Shown here piece after piece: positions 46,685-56,039 of a stretch of 64,000 nt of DNA (positions within the stretch are counted from its first letter, which is position 1; every line of letters starts with the position of its first letter). A model generated the notes under the pieces. The model ran no database searches and was not told the origin of the DNA. It was given only the letters and a program-made list of their open reading frames with translations. The position numbers were made by a program, and so were the translations under genes. The stretch spans positions 2,728,001 to 2,792,000 of the forward strand of contig NZ_CP126307.1 of assembly GCF_030144325.1 (NCBI RefSeq), given 5' to 3'. Origin of the DNA: Bosea vestrisii (GTDB lineage: Bacteria; Pseudomonadota; Alphaproteobacteria; Rhizobiales; Beijerinckiaceae).

Positions 46685-46709
46685 CTTATAACCAATCAGG
46701 AAACGCCGC

Positions 46710-47594
46710 ATGACCGCTCCCGTCGGAAAGCCCGCCAAGCAGGACGATGCGGCAGCGATCGCCCGCGCGCTTTATGATCTCGGCCCGACGCCGGTCACCG
46801 CCTGCAAGGCCGATCCGCGCTTCAGCTATTGCCTCTATGTGCCGAAAAGCCTCGGCAAGGGCGGCCAGGCGCCCGAGCTTGTCGTCGCCATGCACGGCAC
46901 CGGCCGCGGCTTCACCGGCTATCGCGACGCCTTCGAGGCCTTCGGCCGCTGGAACAACTGCATCATCCTCGCCCCGCTCTTCCCCATCGGCGTGATGGGC
47001 GACGGCAACCGCAACGGCTTCAAATACATGCGCGAGGGTGAGGTCCGCTACGACCACATCCTCCTGTCGATGGTCGAGGAAGTCGCCCAGGCCTATGGCT
47101 TGCGCTTCGACCGCTTCGCCTTGTTCGGCTATTCCGGCGGCGGCCATTTCACCCATCGTTTCCTGATGCTGCAGCCGAAGAAGCTTTGGGCCGCCTCGAT
47201 CGGCGCGCCGGGCTCGGTGACGCTGCTCGATCCGACGCGTGACTGGTGGGTCGGTACCCGCAACATGGCCGAGCTCTTCGGCACCGCTCCCGATATCGAG
47301 GCGATGCGCCAGGTTCCGGTCCAGATGATCGTCGGCGCGGCCGATCTCGAGACCTGGGAGATCACCCACCAACCCGGCAACGCCAGCTGGATGCCGGATG
47401 CCAACCATGCCGGCACGAACCGCCCGGAACGGCTGGGTACCTTGTGCCGGAACTTCGAGGAGCACGGCATCACGGTGCGTTTCGACCTGGTGCCGAACAT
47501 GCCGCATGACGGTCTGAAAGCCGTCCCGCGGGTGGAAGATTTCCTCGCCGACGTGCTCGCCAAGCGCCGCACCGGCGCGTCCAAGGCAGCCTGA
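46710..47594 (+). CDS. Alpha/beta-hydrolase family protein
   Basis: 294 aa without a signal peptide. Oxyanion region LVVAMHGTGRGF, nucleophile elbow FGYSGGGHF (S142) and a late histidine in NMPHDG define an active serine hydrolase of the esterase/PHB-depolymerase-like type. It is the first gene of an operon continuing with SBPs, permeases and ATPase, so it may act on the imported substrate (ester or amide). Specific reaction unknown. Confidence 0.82.
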   Translation: MTAPVGKPAKQDDAAAIARALYDLGPTPVTACKADPRFSYCLYVPKSLGKGGQAPELVVAMHGTGRGFTGYRDAFEAFGRWNNCIILAPLFPIGVMGDGNRNGFKYMREGEVRYDHILLSMVEEVAQAYGLRFDRFALFGYSGGGHFTHRFLMLQPKKLWAASIGAPGSVTLLDPTRDWWVGTRNMAELFGTAPDIEAMRQVPVQMIVGAADLETWEITHQPGNASWMPDANHAGTNRPERLGTLCRNFEEHGITVRFDLVPNMPHDGLKAVPRVEDFLADVLAKRRTGASKAA

Positions 47595-47634
47595 CCCGCC
47601 AGGATCCGGAAGACGGACAACGAGGGGACCGACA

Positions 47635-49179
47635 ATGAAACGCCAGCTCGCCGCCGCCTTCGCTCTGCTCGCTCTCGCGAGCCCCGCCACGGCGCAGACG
47701 ATCAATGTCGCGCTCAATGCCGACATTCGCTCGACCAATCCGGGCGTCAACCGCGACGACAACACCGACGCCGTCGTCCTGCACATGGTCGAGGGCCTGG
47801 TCGGCTATCGTGAGAACGGCGCGGTCGCGCCGCTGCTGGCGGAGAAAATCTCCGTCTCGCCTGACGGGCTGACCTACACCTTCGCGCTGCGCAAGGGCGT
47901 CAAGTTCCACAACGGCGCCGAGTTGACCTCGGCCGACGTGCTATGGAACTGGACCCGCTATATGGAGCCCAAGACCGACTGGCGCTGCCGCAGCGAATTC
48001 GACGGCCGCATCGGCATGAAGGTGACAAGCGTCGCGGCGCCCGACCCCGCGACCTTCGTGATGACGCTGGAGAAGCCGAGCGCACTCTTCCTCGACACCA
48101 TGGCCCGGACCGACTGCGCCATGGTCGCCGTCATCCACAAGGACTCGCTGAAACCCGACGGCTCGTTCGACAGGCCGATCGGCACCGGCCCCTTCATGCT
48201 CGACGACTGGCGCCGCGGCGAGTTCATCTCGCTGAAGCGTTTCGACGGCTATGTCTCACCATCAGGTGACAAGCGCGACGGCTATGTCGGCCGCAAGCGC
48301 GCTCTGGTGCCGGAGGTCAAGTTCCTTGCCATCGCCGACGGCGCGACCGTCAAGGCCGGCCTGATCTCGGGCGCGCTGCATGTCGCGGACATTCCCGATG
48401 CCGATATGCCGGAGATGAGGAAGGTCCCGACCCTGCAGGTGCTGAGCGCTCCCAGCGCGACCAAGCACGCGCTGCTCCTCCAGAGCCGCGATCCGCTGCT
48501 CGGCGATGTCCGGATGCGCCAGGCGATCGCGGCTGCGCTCGATCTCGACGAAATCGTCGCCCAGGCCTCGAACGAGCTCGGCAGCACCAACAACTCCGCA
48601 GTCTATGTCAGCTCGCCCTATTACAGCGAGGTCCAGCGCCAGCGCTACCGCCACGACCCGGCGCGCGTGAAGACGCTGCTCGCGGAGGCCGGCTACAAGG
48701 GCCAGGTGATCAAGCTGATCGCCAACAAGCGCGCGACCGTGCCGAGCTTCCCGGTCGCGATCATGGCACAGGCCATGCTGCAGGCGGCCGGCATCAACAG
48801 CGAGATCGAAGTGCTGGAATGGGCGACGCAGCTCGACCGCTACAGCAAGGGCAACTACCAGATGATGTCCTTCAGCTATTCCGCCCGCATCGATCCGGCC
48901 CAGAGTTACAACCAGTTCAGCGGCCCCAAGGACACCTACCCCTCAAAGGCCTGGGACAGCCGGCGCGCCGACGAATTGATCGAGAAGGCGACCATCACCG
49001 CCGACGAAGGTGAACGCCAGAAGCTGTTCGACGAGCTGCACAAGCTGATGCTGGCCGATGCGCCGCTGATCTTTCTCTACAATCAGGTCGACACGTCTGC
49101 CGTCTCCAAGCGGCTGAGCGGCTTCGCGCCCTGGGTTGCCGGGAAGCCGCGGCTCTGGGAGGTCAGCCTCGCCAATTGA
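47635..49179 (+). CDS. ABC transporter substrate-binding protein, family 5 (paralogue 2 of 3)
   Basis: 514 aa; the signal peptide MKRQLAAAFALLALASPATA is followed by INVALNADIRSTNPGVNRDD. It matches paralogues 1 and 3 through the whole length (LRKGVKFHNGAELTSADVLW, KTDWRCRSEFDGR, GTGPFMLDDWRRGEF, LEWATQLDRYSKGNYQ). RBS GAGGGGAC is 6 nt upstream. It is followed after 63 bp by the third paralogue and then by the permeases. Together they suggest one transporter served by several binding proteins of different specificity. Confidence 0.92.
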   Translation: MKRQLAAAFALLALASPATAQTINVALNADIRSTNPGVNRDDNTDAVVLHMVEGLVGYRENGAVAPLLAEKISVSPDGLTYTFALRKGVKFHNGAELTSADVLWNWTRYMEPKTDWRCRSEFDGRIGMKVTSVAAPDPATFVMTLEKPSALFLDTMARTDCAMVAVIHKDSLKPDGSFDRPIGTGPFMLDDWRRGEFISLKRFDGYVSPSGDKRDGYVGRKRALVPEVKFLAIADGATVKAGLISGALHVADIPDADMPEMRKVPTLQVLSAPSATKHALLLQSRDPLLGDVRMRQAIAAALDLDEIVAQASNELGSTNNSAVYVSSPYYSEVQRQRYRHDPARVKTLLAEAGYKGQVIKLIANKRATVPSFPVAIMAQAMLQAAGINSEIEVLEWATQLDRYSKGNYQMMSFSYSARIDPAQSYNQFSGPKDTYPSKAWDSRRADELIEKATITADEGERQKLFDELHKLMLADAPLIFLYNQVDTSAVSKRLSGFAPWVAGKPRLWEVSLAN

Positions 49180-49242
49180 ACCGTCGCGGACGCGGCGGCC
49201 TGACGATCACAACGACAAATGAAAAAACGACAGGGGACCGAG

Positions 49243-50797
49243 ATGAAGTATCTTTTTGCGCCGGCCGCCGCCCTCATCGCCGCTGCCGCCTTCGCTGTGC
49301 CTGCCGCGGCCCAGTCCATCACCGTGGCGGTCGCCGCCGACATCCGCAGCAACAATCCCGGCGTCAACCGCGACGACAACACCGACGATTTCGCGCTGCA
49401 ATTGGTCGAGGGCCTCGTCGGCTACAATGAGGGCGGCGTCGCGACGCCACTGCTCGCCGAGAAGGTCGACCTCTCCGCCGACGGCAAGACCTACACCTTC
49501 ACGCTGCGCCAGGGCGTCAAGTTCCACAACGGCGCCGAGCTCTCCTCGGCCGACGTGCTGTGGAACTGGACCCGCTACATGGACGCCAAGACCGACTGGC
49601 GCTGCACCTCGGAATTCGACGGTCGCTCCGGCCTCAAGGTCGAGTCCGTGACGGCGCTGGACGCGCGCACCGTGGTGATGCAGATCGACAAGCCCAACGC
49701 GCTCTTCCTCGACACGCTCGCCCGCACCGACTGCGCCATGACCGCGATCCTGCACAAGGATTCGGTCAAGGCCGACGGGTCCTGGGACAAGCCGATCGGC
49801 ACCGGCCCCTACAAGTTCGGCGAATGGAAGCGCGGCGAGTATTTCACCATGACCGCCTTCGAGGGCTACAAGTCGCCGAAGGAAGGCGGCAAGGCCGACG
49901 GCTATGTCGGCCTCGAAGCGGCCGCTGCTCAAGGAGGTCAAGTTCCTGATCGTCAAGGATCCGGCGACGGTGAAGGCTGGCCTGCTCTCCGGCGCGCTCG
50001 ATATGGCCGACATCCTGCCCAGCGACGCCGTCGAGTTGCGGAAAAACCCCAAGCTCGCCGTCGCGGTCGAGCCCAACGCCGTCCGCCATGTCTTCCTGAT
50101 CCAGACCAAGGACACGGTGATGGGCAACCAGAAGGTCCGCCAGGCGATCGCCGCCTCGCTCGACATGGATGAGATCGTCGCATCCTTCTACAACGACCTC
50201 GGCAAGCCCAACACCTCGCCGATCTATTCCGGCTCGAGCTATTTCGGCGAGGTCGAGAAGAAGGGCCATGTCTACGATGCGGCCCGCGCCAAGAAGTTGC
50301 TGCAGGAGGCCGGCTACAAGGGCGAGAAGATCGTCATCCTTGCCAACAAGCGCCCGGTCGTGCCGAGCTTCCCGGCCGCAGTGGTGGCGCAGCAGATGCT
50401 GCAGGCCGTCGGCGTCAACGCCGAGATCGAAGTGCTCGACTGGGCGACCCAGCTCGACCGCTTCAACAAGGGCAACTACCAGATGCAGTCCTTCTCCTTC
50501 TCGGCCCGTTTCGACCCCGCAATCGCCTTCGAGCAGTTCTCGGGACCGAAGGACAAGCAGCCGCGCAAGACCTGGGACAATCCGGAGGCGCAAAAGCAGA
50601 TCGACAAGCTCTACGTCACCTCCGACCGGGCCGAGCGCCAGACAATCGTCGACGAACTGCACAAGCGTGTCATCGACGAGGTCCCGATGATCTTCGCCTT
50701 CAACGGCCTCGACATCATCGCCCATGCCAAGCGCGTCCAGGGCTTCAAGCCGTGGCAGTCGAAGCTGCGCATGTGGGAAGTGACGCTGGCGAACTGA
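49243..50797 (+). pseudogene. ABC transporter substrate-binding protein, family 5 (paralogue 3 of 3), frameshifted
   Basis: Start MKYLFAPAAALIAAAAFAVP at 49243, with signal peptide. The frame 49243..49912 covers the first ~223 codons up to KADGYVG. At 49909-49913 the sequence reads ggcctcg where ggctcg would keep the frame, so one C is extra. Homology continues in the other frame from SKRPLLKEVKFLIVKD to the stop at 50797. Joined, the product is ~517 aa, the same length as its paralogues. As written, the first frame ends at 50172 with unrelated residues. It is either a recent inactivation or a base-calling error. Confidence 0.88.
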
Positions 50798-50834
50798 GCC
50801 CCGCGCAAGCCCCTTACGCACCGGGAGGAAGCCG

Positions 50835-51779
50835 ATGCTGCGCTTTGCGCTGACGCGCATTCTGATGTCCGTGCCGACACTGCTGATCGTGTCGGTCGCG
50901 GTCTTCGGCCTGATCCGGCTGATCCCGGGCGATCCGGCCTCGCTGATGCTTGGAGATCTGGCGACCCCGGCCTCGATCGCCGATTTGCAGGCGCGGCTCG
51001 GCCTCGACCAGAGCGTGCCGGTCCAGTTCGGCATCTGGTTCGGCAATCTGCTCAAGGGCGATCTCGGCCAGTCGATCAACTCGCAACAGGCGGTGCTGCC
51101 GCTGATCCTGCAGCGCTTCTGGATCTCGGCCCAGATCGTGCTGGTCGCGGTCGCCCTCGCGAGCCTCGTTGCCGTGCCGGCCGGCGTCCTCGCCGCCTGG
51201 AAGCAGGACACCTCGCTCGATCTCTCGCTCGTCGCCGTCGCGACGCTGCTGCTTTCGATCCCGACCTTCTGGCTCGGCCTGCTGCTGCTGCTCTTCTTCG
51301 GGCTCAAGCTCGAATGGCTGCCGGTCGTCGGTTATGTCTCGATCGCCGAGAGCCCGTGGGCCGGCATCCTCTATCTCATTATGCCGATCATGACGCTGTT
51401 CCTGCATGAGATCGGCGTGATCCTGCGCATGGCGCGCGCCTCGACGCTCGAAGTGCTCCGGCTCGACTACATCACCCATGCTCGCGCCAAGGGCCTGACC
51501 GAGAGCGCCGTGCTCTGGAACCACGCCTTCAAGAACGCCTTCGGCCCGACCTGGACGCTGATCGGCCTGGTGCTCGGCAACCTGCTCGGCGGCATCGCGG
51601 TGGTCGAGACCGTCTTCACCATCCCCGGTCTCGGCCGCCTTCTGGTCGATTCGATCTTCGCCCGCGACTATCCGGTGATCCAGGGCTGCATGCTCTTCGT
51701 CGCCTTCACCTATGTGCTGGTCAATCTCGTGATCGACCTTTGCTATCCGATCTTCGATCCGAGGGTGACGGCGCAATGA
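50835..51779 (+). CDS. Dipeptide-type ABC transporter permease (DppB/OppB)
   Basis: 314 aa, six membrane helices. It shows PGDPASLMLGDLATP and GDLGQSINSQQAV after the first helix and an EAA loop in YITHARAKGLTESAVLWNHA. RBS GGGAGGAAG precedes the ATG. The stop overlaps the start of the DppC-type gene (ATGA). It forms the translocation pore for the substrates bound by the SBPs upstream. Confidence 0.93.
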   Translation: MLRFALTRILMSVPTLLIVSVAVFGLIRLIPGDPASLMLGDLATPASIADLQARLGLDQSVPVQFGIWFGNLLKGDLGQSINSQQAVLPLILQRFWISAQIVLVAVALASLVAVPAGVLAAWKQDTSLDLSLVAVATLLLSIPTFWLGLLLLLFFGLKLEWLPVVGYVSIAESPWAGILYLIMPIMTLFLHEIGVILRMARASTLEVLRLDYITHARAKGLTESAVLWNHAFKNAFGPTWTLIGLVLGNLLGGIAVVETVFTIPGLGRLLVDSIFARDYPVIQGCMLFVAFTYVLVNLVIDLCYPIFDPRVTAQ

Positions 51780-52594
51780 AGCTCCCCGCTCCCAACGCTT
51801 TGGTCGGCGGCACGCTGATCGGCTTCCTCGCCATCGTCGCAAGCGTCAGCTCCGTCTGGACGCCCTACGATCCCCTGCGGCTCTCCTTCCGCGCCAAGCT
51901 CGCCGCACCCTCGGCGATGCACTGGCTCGGCACCGACGAGTTCGGCCGCGACGTGCTTTCGCGGCTGATGGCGGGCGCCGCCACATCAGTCTGGATCAGC
52001 CTGCTGACGGTCGCGCTGGCGGTGTCGCTCGGCACGGTCATCGGCCTGTTCTCGGGCTATGTCCGCGGCTGGGTCGACCGCACCATCATGGCCTTCAACG
52101 ACGCGCTGCTAGCCTTCCCCGGCATCCTGCTGGCGCTCGGCCTGCTCGCCGTGGTCGGCGCCAACAAATACGGCATCATCCTCGCGCTCGGCATCGCCTA
52201 TGCGCCCTCGGTCGCCCGGATCGTGCGCGGCACCGTGCTCTCGCTGCGCGAGCGCGAGTTCATCTCGGCCTCGCGGGTGATGGGCAATTCGGAGGCCTTC
52301 ACCATGCTGCGCCACATCCTGCCGAACTGCATCGCGCCGCTGACCGTGCTGGCAACCTCGATGTTCGGCTGGGTGCTGCTGGCCGAGAGCTCGCTCTCCT
52401 TCCTCGGCCTCGGCGTGCCGCCACCGGCGCCGACCTGGGGCAACATGCTGGCAGGCTCGCGGCCCTATATCGGCCAGGCCGTCTGGCTCGGCATCTTCCC
52501 GGGCCTCTGCATCTCGCTGACCTTGCTTGGCATCAACCTGCTCGGCGATGCGCTCCGCGACAAGCTCGACCCGCGGATGAGGGGTGCGCGATGA
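51776..52594 (+). CDS. Dipeptide-type ABC transporter permease (DppC/OppC)
   Basis: 272 aa from MKLPAPNAL. The OppC motif GTDEFGRDVLSRLMAGAATS follows the first helix; the EAA loop is EFISASRVMGNSEAFTMLRH, and the end is LLGDALRDKLDPRMR. Overlaps its neighbours by 4 bp on both sides, so permease and ATPase synthesis are coupled. Confidence 0.93.
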   Translation: MKLPAPNALVGGTLIGFLAIVASVSSVWTPYDPLRLSFRAKLAAPSAMHWLGTDEFGRDVLSRLMAGAATSVWISLLTVALAVSLGTVIGLFSGYVRGWVDRTIMAFNDALLAFPGILLALGLLAVVGANKYGIILALGIAYAPSVARIVRGTVLSLREREFISASRVMGNSEAFTMLRHILPNCIAPLTVLATSMFGWVLLAESSLSFLGLGVPPPAPTWGNMLAGSRPYIGQAVWLGIFPGLCISLTLLGINLLGDALRDKLDPRMRGAR

Positions 52595-54237
52595 CCTCCA
52601 CCAAACCCCTGCTCGAGGTCGACGGCCTCACGCTCAGGATCGGCGCGAGCGGCCGCACCGTCGTCAACGATGTCAGCTTCTGCGTCTCGCCCGGCGAGAT
52701 CGTCGGCATCGTCGGCGAATCCGGTTCGGGCAAGACGCTCGCCGCCCGCGCCGTGATGGGCTTCATCCCGCCGGCGGTCCGCCTGATCTCCGGCTCGATC
52801 CGCTTCGACGGCGAGGAGGTCACGACCATGGCGCCAAAGCGCCTGCGGGCGATCCGCGGCGCCAAAGTCGGCATGGTCTTCCAGGAGCCGATGACCTCGC
52901 TCAACCCCTCCATGCTGATCGGGCGCCAGCTCGAGGAAGGGCTGGCACTGCATTGCAAGCTCGACGCTGCCGGCCGGCGCGAGCTCATCCTCGACATGCT
53001 CCGCCGCGTCGGCATCCGCGACCCCGAAGGCGCCTTCAACGCCTATCCGCACCAGTATTCCGGCGGCATGCGCCAGCGCATCATGCTGGCCTCGGTGATG
53101 CTGCTGAAGCCGGCACTGCTGCTCGCCGACGAGCCGACCACCGCGCTAGACGCCGTCGTCCAGCGCGACGTCATGGAACTGATGGTCGACCTGACCAAGG
53201 AGAACGGCACCGCCGTGCTGCTGATCTCGCATGATCTCGGCATGGTCGCGCGCTATTGCAGCCGCATCGTCGTGATGTGCCAGGGCGACGTCGTCGAGCA
53301 CGGGAAAAGCGAGGATATCCTCGCCCGCCCGCAGCACCCCTATACCCGCAAGCTGCTCGCGGCGATGCCGCATCGCGAGCCGGCGCGCGAGGTGCCGGAG
53401 GCAGGGACGCCACTCGTCGCGGTCACTGACCTCGTCGTCGACTATGGCGGCCGCCAGGGCTTCTTCCGCAAGGAGCAGCCCAAGCGGGCGCTGCACGGCA
53501 TCAGCCTCTCGGTGAAGCCCGGCGAGGTCGTCTCGGTGGTCGGCGGCTCTGGCTCGGGCAAGACCACGCTCGGCCACGCCATCGCCGGGTTGATCAAGCC
53601 GAGCGAGGGCGCGATCCTGTTCAACGGCAAGCCGATCGACAAGAGCGAGACGGCCTATTGGGACTATCGGCTGAATTGCCAGATGGTCTTCCAGGACCCC
53701 TATTCCTCGCTCGACCCGCGCATGACCATCGGCGAGCTCGTCGGCGAACCCCTGCGGCTGGTGAAGGGCATGAGCGCTGCCGACAGGAAAGCGCGGCTCG
53801 CCGAAGTTCTGGGCGAGGTCGGGCTCGGCGACGGCTTTGCCGAGCGCTATCCGCACGAACTCTCCGGCGGCCAGCGCCAGCGCGTCGCCATCGCCCGCGC
53901 CATCATCCGCCGGCCGAGCTTCGTCATCGCCGACGAGCCGGTCTCGGCGCTCGACGTCACCGTCAGGGCGCAGGTGCTGGAGCTCTTCGCGGAATTGCAG
54001 AGGAAGCACGGCTTCTCCTGCCTGTTCATCAGCCATGATCTCGGCGTCGTCGAGCAGGTCTCGGACCGCGTCATCGTGATGCATGAAGGCCGCATCGTCG
54101 AGGAAGGCACGCGCGACCAGATCTTCGACGCGCCGCAGCACGACTACACCCGCAAGCTGCTCTCGGCCGTGCCCGGGCTGGAGAGCATGGCGGATGGCGG
54201 TGTCAGGCTGTTCTGGCGGCTGGGCGAACCGGCGTGA
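52591..54237 (+). CDS. Fused double ABC ATPase (DppD-DppF type)
   Basis: 548 aa containing two complete nucleotide-binding domains. First (about 5-265): Walker A GESGSGKTL, signature YSGGMRQR, Walker B LLLADEPTTALD. Second (about 285-535): Walker A GGSGSGKTT, signature LSGGQRQR, Walker B FVIADEPVSALD, H-loop ISHDLG. This GsiA/YejF-like fusion replaces the two separate ATPases seen in the 29308-31252 system. It powers the adjacent permeases and is followed by a gamma-glutamyltransferase gene after 27 bp. Confidence 0.93.
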   Translation: MTSTKPLLEVDGLTLRIGASGRTVVNDVSFCVSPGEIVGIVGESGSGKTLAARAVMGFIPPAVRLISGSIRFDGEEVTTMAPKRLRAIRGAKVGMVFQEPMTSLNPSMLIGRQLEEGLALHCKLDAAGRRELILDMLRRVGIRDPEGAFNAYPHQYSGGMRQRIMLASVMLLKPALLLADEPTTALDAVVQRDVMELMVDLTKENGTAVLLISHDLGMVARYCSRIVVMCQGDVVEHGKSEDILARPQHPYTRKLLAAMPHREPAREVPEAGTPLVAVTDLVVDYGGRQGFFRKEQPKRALHGISLSVKPGEVVSVVGGSGSGKTTLGHAIAGLIKPSEGAILFNGKPIDKSETAYWDYRLNCQMVFQDPYSSLDPRMTIGELVGEPLRLVKGMSAADRKARLAEVLGEVGLGDGFAERYPHELSGGQRQRVAIARAIIRRPSFVIADEPVSALDVTVRAQVLELFAELQRKHGFSCLFISHDLGVVEQVSDRVIVMHEGRIVEEGTRDQIFDAPQHDYTRKLLSAVPGLESMADGGVRLFWRLGEPA

Positions 54238-54264
54238 GCGACTACCGAGAATGAGGCCTTCGGC

Positions 54265-55878
54265 ATGAAGAACGGAATGATCGTCGCCCCGCAGCCGGAA
54301 GCGGTCGAAGCCGGCGCGGCCGTGCTGGAGCGCGGCGGCAATGCGATCGATGCGGCGATCGCCTGCGCTTTCATGCAAGGCGTGGTCGATCCGCTGATGT
54401 CCGGCATTGGCGGCTTCGGCTCGATGCAGATTTACATGCCCGGCAAGGGCATTCATGAGATCGTCGAGTTCTACGCCCGCGCCTCCTATGCGGCGAAGCC
54501 GGACATGTGGCTCGACAAATTGCGCGGCCAATCGCGCGACGGCTTCGCCTTCCTGCTCGAAGGCGGCATCAACGAGTTCGGCCATCTCGCCGTCTGCACG
54601 CCCGGCAGCGTCAGGGGCTACGACCATGTGCTCTCGCGCTTCGGCACGATGGACTGGGCGGATGTCATGGCGCCGGCGATCAGGCAGGCACGCGAGGGCG
54701 TGCTGGTGCGCCCGCACATGCACTGGTTCTGGACGCAGGATCAGAGCGGCTCTGGCCAGGTCAACACATCGGACAAGCTGCGCTACAGCGAGACCGGCAA
54801 GCGCCTCTATTTCCGCCCCGACGGCAGCGCCAAGCGCCCCGGCGACGTGATCGTCAACACCGACATGGCGAATACCCTGGAACGTCTCGCCAAGGGCGGC
54901 GCCGACCTGTTCTACCATGGCGAACTCGCCGAGGAGATCGGCGCCGACTTCGCGGGGCATGGCGGGCTGATCTCGCGCGAGGACCTCGCCCGCTACGAGC
55001 TCTCCGTCGCCGAACCAATCTGGGGCTCCTATCGCGGCCACCGCATCTCGACCTCGCCGCCGCCGGCGAGCGGCATGTCGATGCTGCAAATCCTCAATAT
55101 GCTGGAGCCCTTCGACATTGGCGCGCTCAGCCATGGCGGCGCTGATCATGTCCGCCTGCTCGCCGAGGCGATGAAGCGCATGACCATCGACAAGGACCAG
55201 TTCATGGGCGACCCCGCCTATGTCGATGTCCCCGTCGAGCGCCTGATCTCGAAGGAGCACGCGGCAGAACAGGCCGACAGCATCCGCCGCGGCGAGCGGG
55301 CCGATGTGAAACGGCTGGAACGCTCCTCCCAACGCGAGACCACCCATGTCACCGTGGTCGATCGCCATGGCAACGCCGTCGCCCTGACCCATACGCTCGG
55401 CAGCCCGTCGGGCGCGATCACCGAGGGCCTCGGCTTCATCTATAACGGCACGATGAGCCGCTTCGATCCGCGCCCCGGCCGCGCCGGCTCGATCGCGCCG
55501 GGCAAGCGCCGCTCATCGTCGGCGGCGCCGACCATCGTCTTCAAGGGCGACAAACCCTTCATCGTCATGGGCGCACCGGGCGGCAGCTATATCGCCCCGG
55601 CGATGGCGCAGGGCATCATGAACGTCATCGATTTCAAGATGTCGATGCTGGAGGCGGTGGCGGCGCCGCGCGTCATGGGTGTCTCGAACACGATCGACAT
55701 CTCAAACCGCATCCGCCGCAGCGTCGAGGCCGAGCTCAAGTCTGATGGCTACGACGTCAAGCGCTCGGCCCAGAGCTATCCCTTCGCCGCGCTCCACGGC
55801 GTCAAGATCGAGGATGGGCTCGCCACCGGCGGCGCCGACCCGCAGCGCGACGGCATGGCGATCTCGGTGCCGGCGTAA
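54265..55878 (+). CDS. Gamma-glutamyltransferase family protein (Ntn hydrolase)
   Basis: 537 aa, no signal peptide. The canonical nucleophile is T359 in RETTHVTVVDRHGNAVALT; other blocks are MSGIGGFGSMQIY and KPFIVMGAPGGSYIAPAM. It should self-process at T359 and hydrolyse gamma-glutamyl amides or related compounds in the cytoplasm. The gene is last in the SBP-permease-ATPase operon, mirroring the SBP/gamma-glutamyltransferase pair at 24053-27302, although the two enzymes are clearly different subgroups. Confidence 0.9.
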   Translation: MKNGMIVAPQPEAVEAGAAVLERGGNAIDAAIACAFMQGVVDPLMSGIGGFGSMQIYMPGKGIHEIVEFYARASYAAKPDMWLDKLRGQSRDGFAFLLEGGINEFGHLAVCTPGSVRGYDHVLSRFGTMDWADVMAPAIRQAREGVLVRPHMHWFWTQDQSGSGQVNTSDKLRYSETGKRLYFRPDGSAKRPGDVIVNTDMANTLERLAKGGADLFYHGELAEEIGADFAGHGGLISREDLARYELSVAEPIWGSYRGHRISTSPPPASGMSMLQILNMLEPFDIGALSHGGADHVRLLAEAMKRMTIDKDQFMGDPAYVDVPVERLISKEHAAEQADSIRRGERADVKRLERSSQRETTHVTVVDRHGNAVALTHTLGSPSGAITEGLGFIYNGTMSRFDPRPGRAGSIAPGKRRSSSAAPTIVFKGDKPFIVMGAPGGSYIAPAMAQGIMNVIDFKMSMLEAVAAPRVMGVSNTIDISNRIRRSVEAELKSDGYDVKRSAQSYPFAALHGVKIEDGLATGGADPQRDGMAISVPA

Positions 55879-55883
55879 GTTCC

Positions 55884-56029
55884 TCCCTTCCCCCTTGTGG
55901 GGAAGGGTTGGGGATGGGGGCGAACGACGAGGTACAAGGCTGCTCGCAGGAGCGGACCGGTCCATTTCCCGGCGAATTCGTTCCGACTTTTCGCCCCCCA
56001 CCCCTGCCCCTCCCCACAAGGGGAGGGGT
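55884..56029. repeat. Palindromic intergenic repeat between convergent genes
   Basis: Arms around TTCCCCCTTGTGGGGAAGGG (55888-55907) and CCCCTCCCCACAAGGGGAGG (56007-56026) are inverted relative to each other. Each is itself a hairpin, with a ~95-bp spacer. It separates the gamma-glutamyltransferase and the Lrp regulator, whose stops face each other. Probably a dispersed REP-like element that also serves as terminator. Confidence 0.65.
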
Positions 56030-56039
56030 CTACGCCCCC

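Noticed and set aside
46583..46777. 64-codon plus-strand frame upstream of the alpha/beta-hydrolase
   Set aside because: It overlaps the control palindrome and the true gene start in another phase, and encodes no recognisable protein.
53146..55392. 748-codon minus-strand open frame
   Set aside because: Antisense to the fused ATPase and gamma-glutamyltransferase genes, both with intact catalytic motifs; no family resemblance in the antisense translation.
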